NCBI GenBank assembly: GCA_031292255.1
Contig: JARLHN010000004.1
Location: 1 to 53,571, forward strand
DNA length: 53,571 nucleotides
DNA from: Oryzomonas sp.
Lineage (GTDB): Bacteria; Desulfobacterota; Desulfuromonadia; Geobacterales; Pseudopelobacteraceae
Reading direction: 5' to 3'
Part shown: positions 53,459-53,571 of the stretch, piece by piece
Numbering within the stretch: the first letter of the stretch is position 1
Layout of the letters: each line of letters starts with the position of its first letter
Notes under the pieces: generated by a model
Databases searched by the model: none
What the model was told of the DNA's origin: nothing
Seen by the model: the letters and a program-made list of their open reading frames with translations, nothing else
Made by a program: the position numbers and the translations under genes

Positions 53459-53571
53459 ATAAGTTTAGTTGGTTGCAATCATGGGTATCGAGATTTCGCT
53501 TCAGTGCCTCTGCAACCAGCGATGAAATGGGCTTTTTCTCGAACAAGTTGACCTCAAGAATCTGTAGAACA
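53439..53571 (-). mobile_element. IS4-type insertion sequence, end only (runs off the window)
   Basis: The end of an insertion sequence, starting at about 53438-53440 where glycosyltransferase coding similarity stops, with outer bases CTGTCCGGTTAATAG. The exact boundary, terminal repeat and target duplication cannot be set because the other end is outside the window. It is oriented with its transposase on the minus strand. Confidence 0.65.
53448..53571 (-). CDS. IS4-family transposase, C-terminal end (partial)
   Basis: About 40 codons on the minus strand, open to the window edge and ending with TAA at 53448. They read LQILEVNLFEKKPISSL and finish DCNQLNLFNY. The LQIL-xxx-LFEK and QLNLF pattern is typical of the C-terminus of a common IS4-family transposase group. 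The catalytic DDE residues lie outside the window. Confidence 0.7.
   Translation of the reverse strand, partial: VLQILEVNLFEKKPISSLVAEALKRNLDTHDCNQLNLFNY

Noticed and set aside
1-53571. CRISPR arrays, replication origin, rRNA genes
   Set aside because: No regularly spaced direct repeats, DnaA-box clusters or rRNA sequence were seen in the window.

Overview
The window looks like a chromosomal segment of a Geobacter-type bacterium (Desulfuromonadia/Geobacterales). Supporting signs are a histidine kinase with a c-type haem motif in its sensor domain, a small membrane-anchored dihaem cytochrome c, a MetH that lacks the AdoMet reactivation domain, a CIRCE-controlled hrcA-grpE-dnaK-dnaJ cluster, NtrC-type regulation, several families of palindromic intergenic repeats, and moderately high GC in housekeeping parts. 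This is inference from gene content; no 16S or other taxonomic marker is present.

Region by region. (1) 1-4.9 kb: two consecutive GGDEF-EAL cyclic-di-GMP proteins, the first cut by the window edge. (2) 5.1-13.6 kb, mostly minus strand: a CzcCBA-like heavy-metal RND efflux operon (outer-membrane lipoprotein, pump, adaptor). Upstream lie a LuxR-type response regulator and a divergent HAMP histidine kinase, with a perfect 28-bp palindrome between those two. (3) 13.6-17.2 kb: an accessory, decaying stretch with a DksA/TraR-like protein, a DUF4105 pseudogene, a secreted coiled-coil protein behind a strong leader hairpin, a 50-residue membrane protein behind a terminator, and an integrase fragment beside tRNA-Arg(CCG). 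(4) 17.4-19.2 kb: coaE and an RlmL-like rRNA methyltransferase. (5) 19.3-24.8 kb, minus strand: a compact cluster of circularly permuted ATP-grasp, alpha-E protein, transglutaminase and two AstE/AspA-type metallo-deacylases, which looks like an uncharacterised peptide/amide synthesis and hydrolysis system. (6) 25.0-31.1 kb: a small cytochrome unit, then dnaJ, dnaK, grpE and hrcA with a CIRCE operator; every gap in this heat-shock cluster holds a repeat-like element. (7) 31.4-38.8 kb: murI, a GerMN protein and metH, then a conserved hypothetical gene and a haem-c histidine kinase/sigma-54 activator pair.

(8) 39.0 kb to the end: a polysaccharide (O-antigen-like) cluster. fcl and gmd make a GDP-6-deoxyhexose. 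Between them sits a winged-helix regulator whose start codon lies inside a 39-bp inverted repeat. rfbF, rfbG and rfbH make CDP-4-keto-3,6-dideoxyglucose. Tightly coupled to them are a three-domain sugar methyltransferase, a split transketolase and an SDR reductase, which together suggest a branched-chain dideoxy sugar. A degenerate 108-bp copy of the regulator's 3' end lies at 48.7 kb, where an AT-rich block with a B12-binding radical SAM enzyme and a sugar O-methyltransferase begins. A Wzx-like flippase follows, then a glycosyltransferase gene cut off by an IS4-type insertion sequence that runs off the window.

The most unusual material is the transketolase-containing CDP-sugar operon, the five-gene ATP-grasp/alpha-E/transglutaminase/deacylase cluster, the probable autoregulatory operator over the winged-helix gene, and the set of dispersed palindromic repeats.
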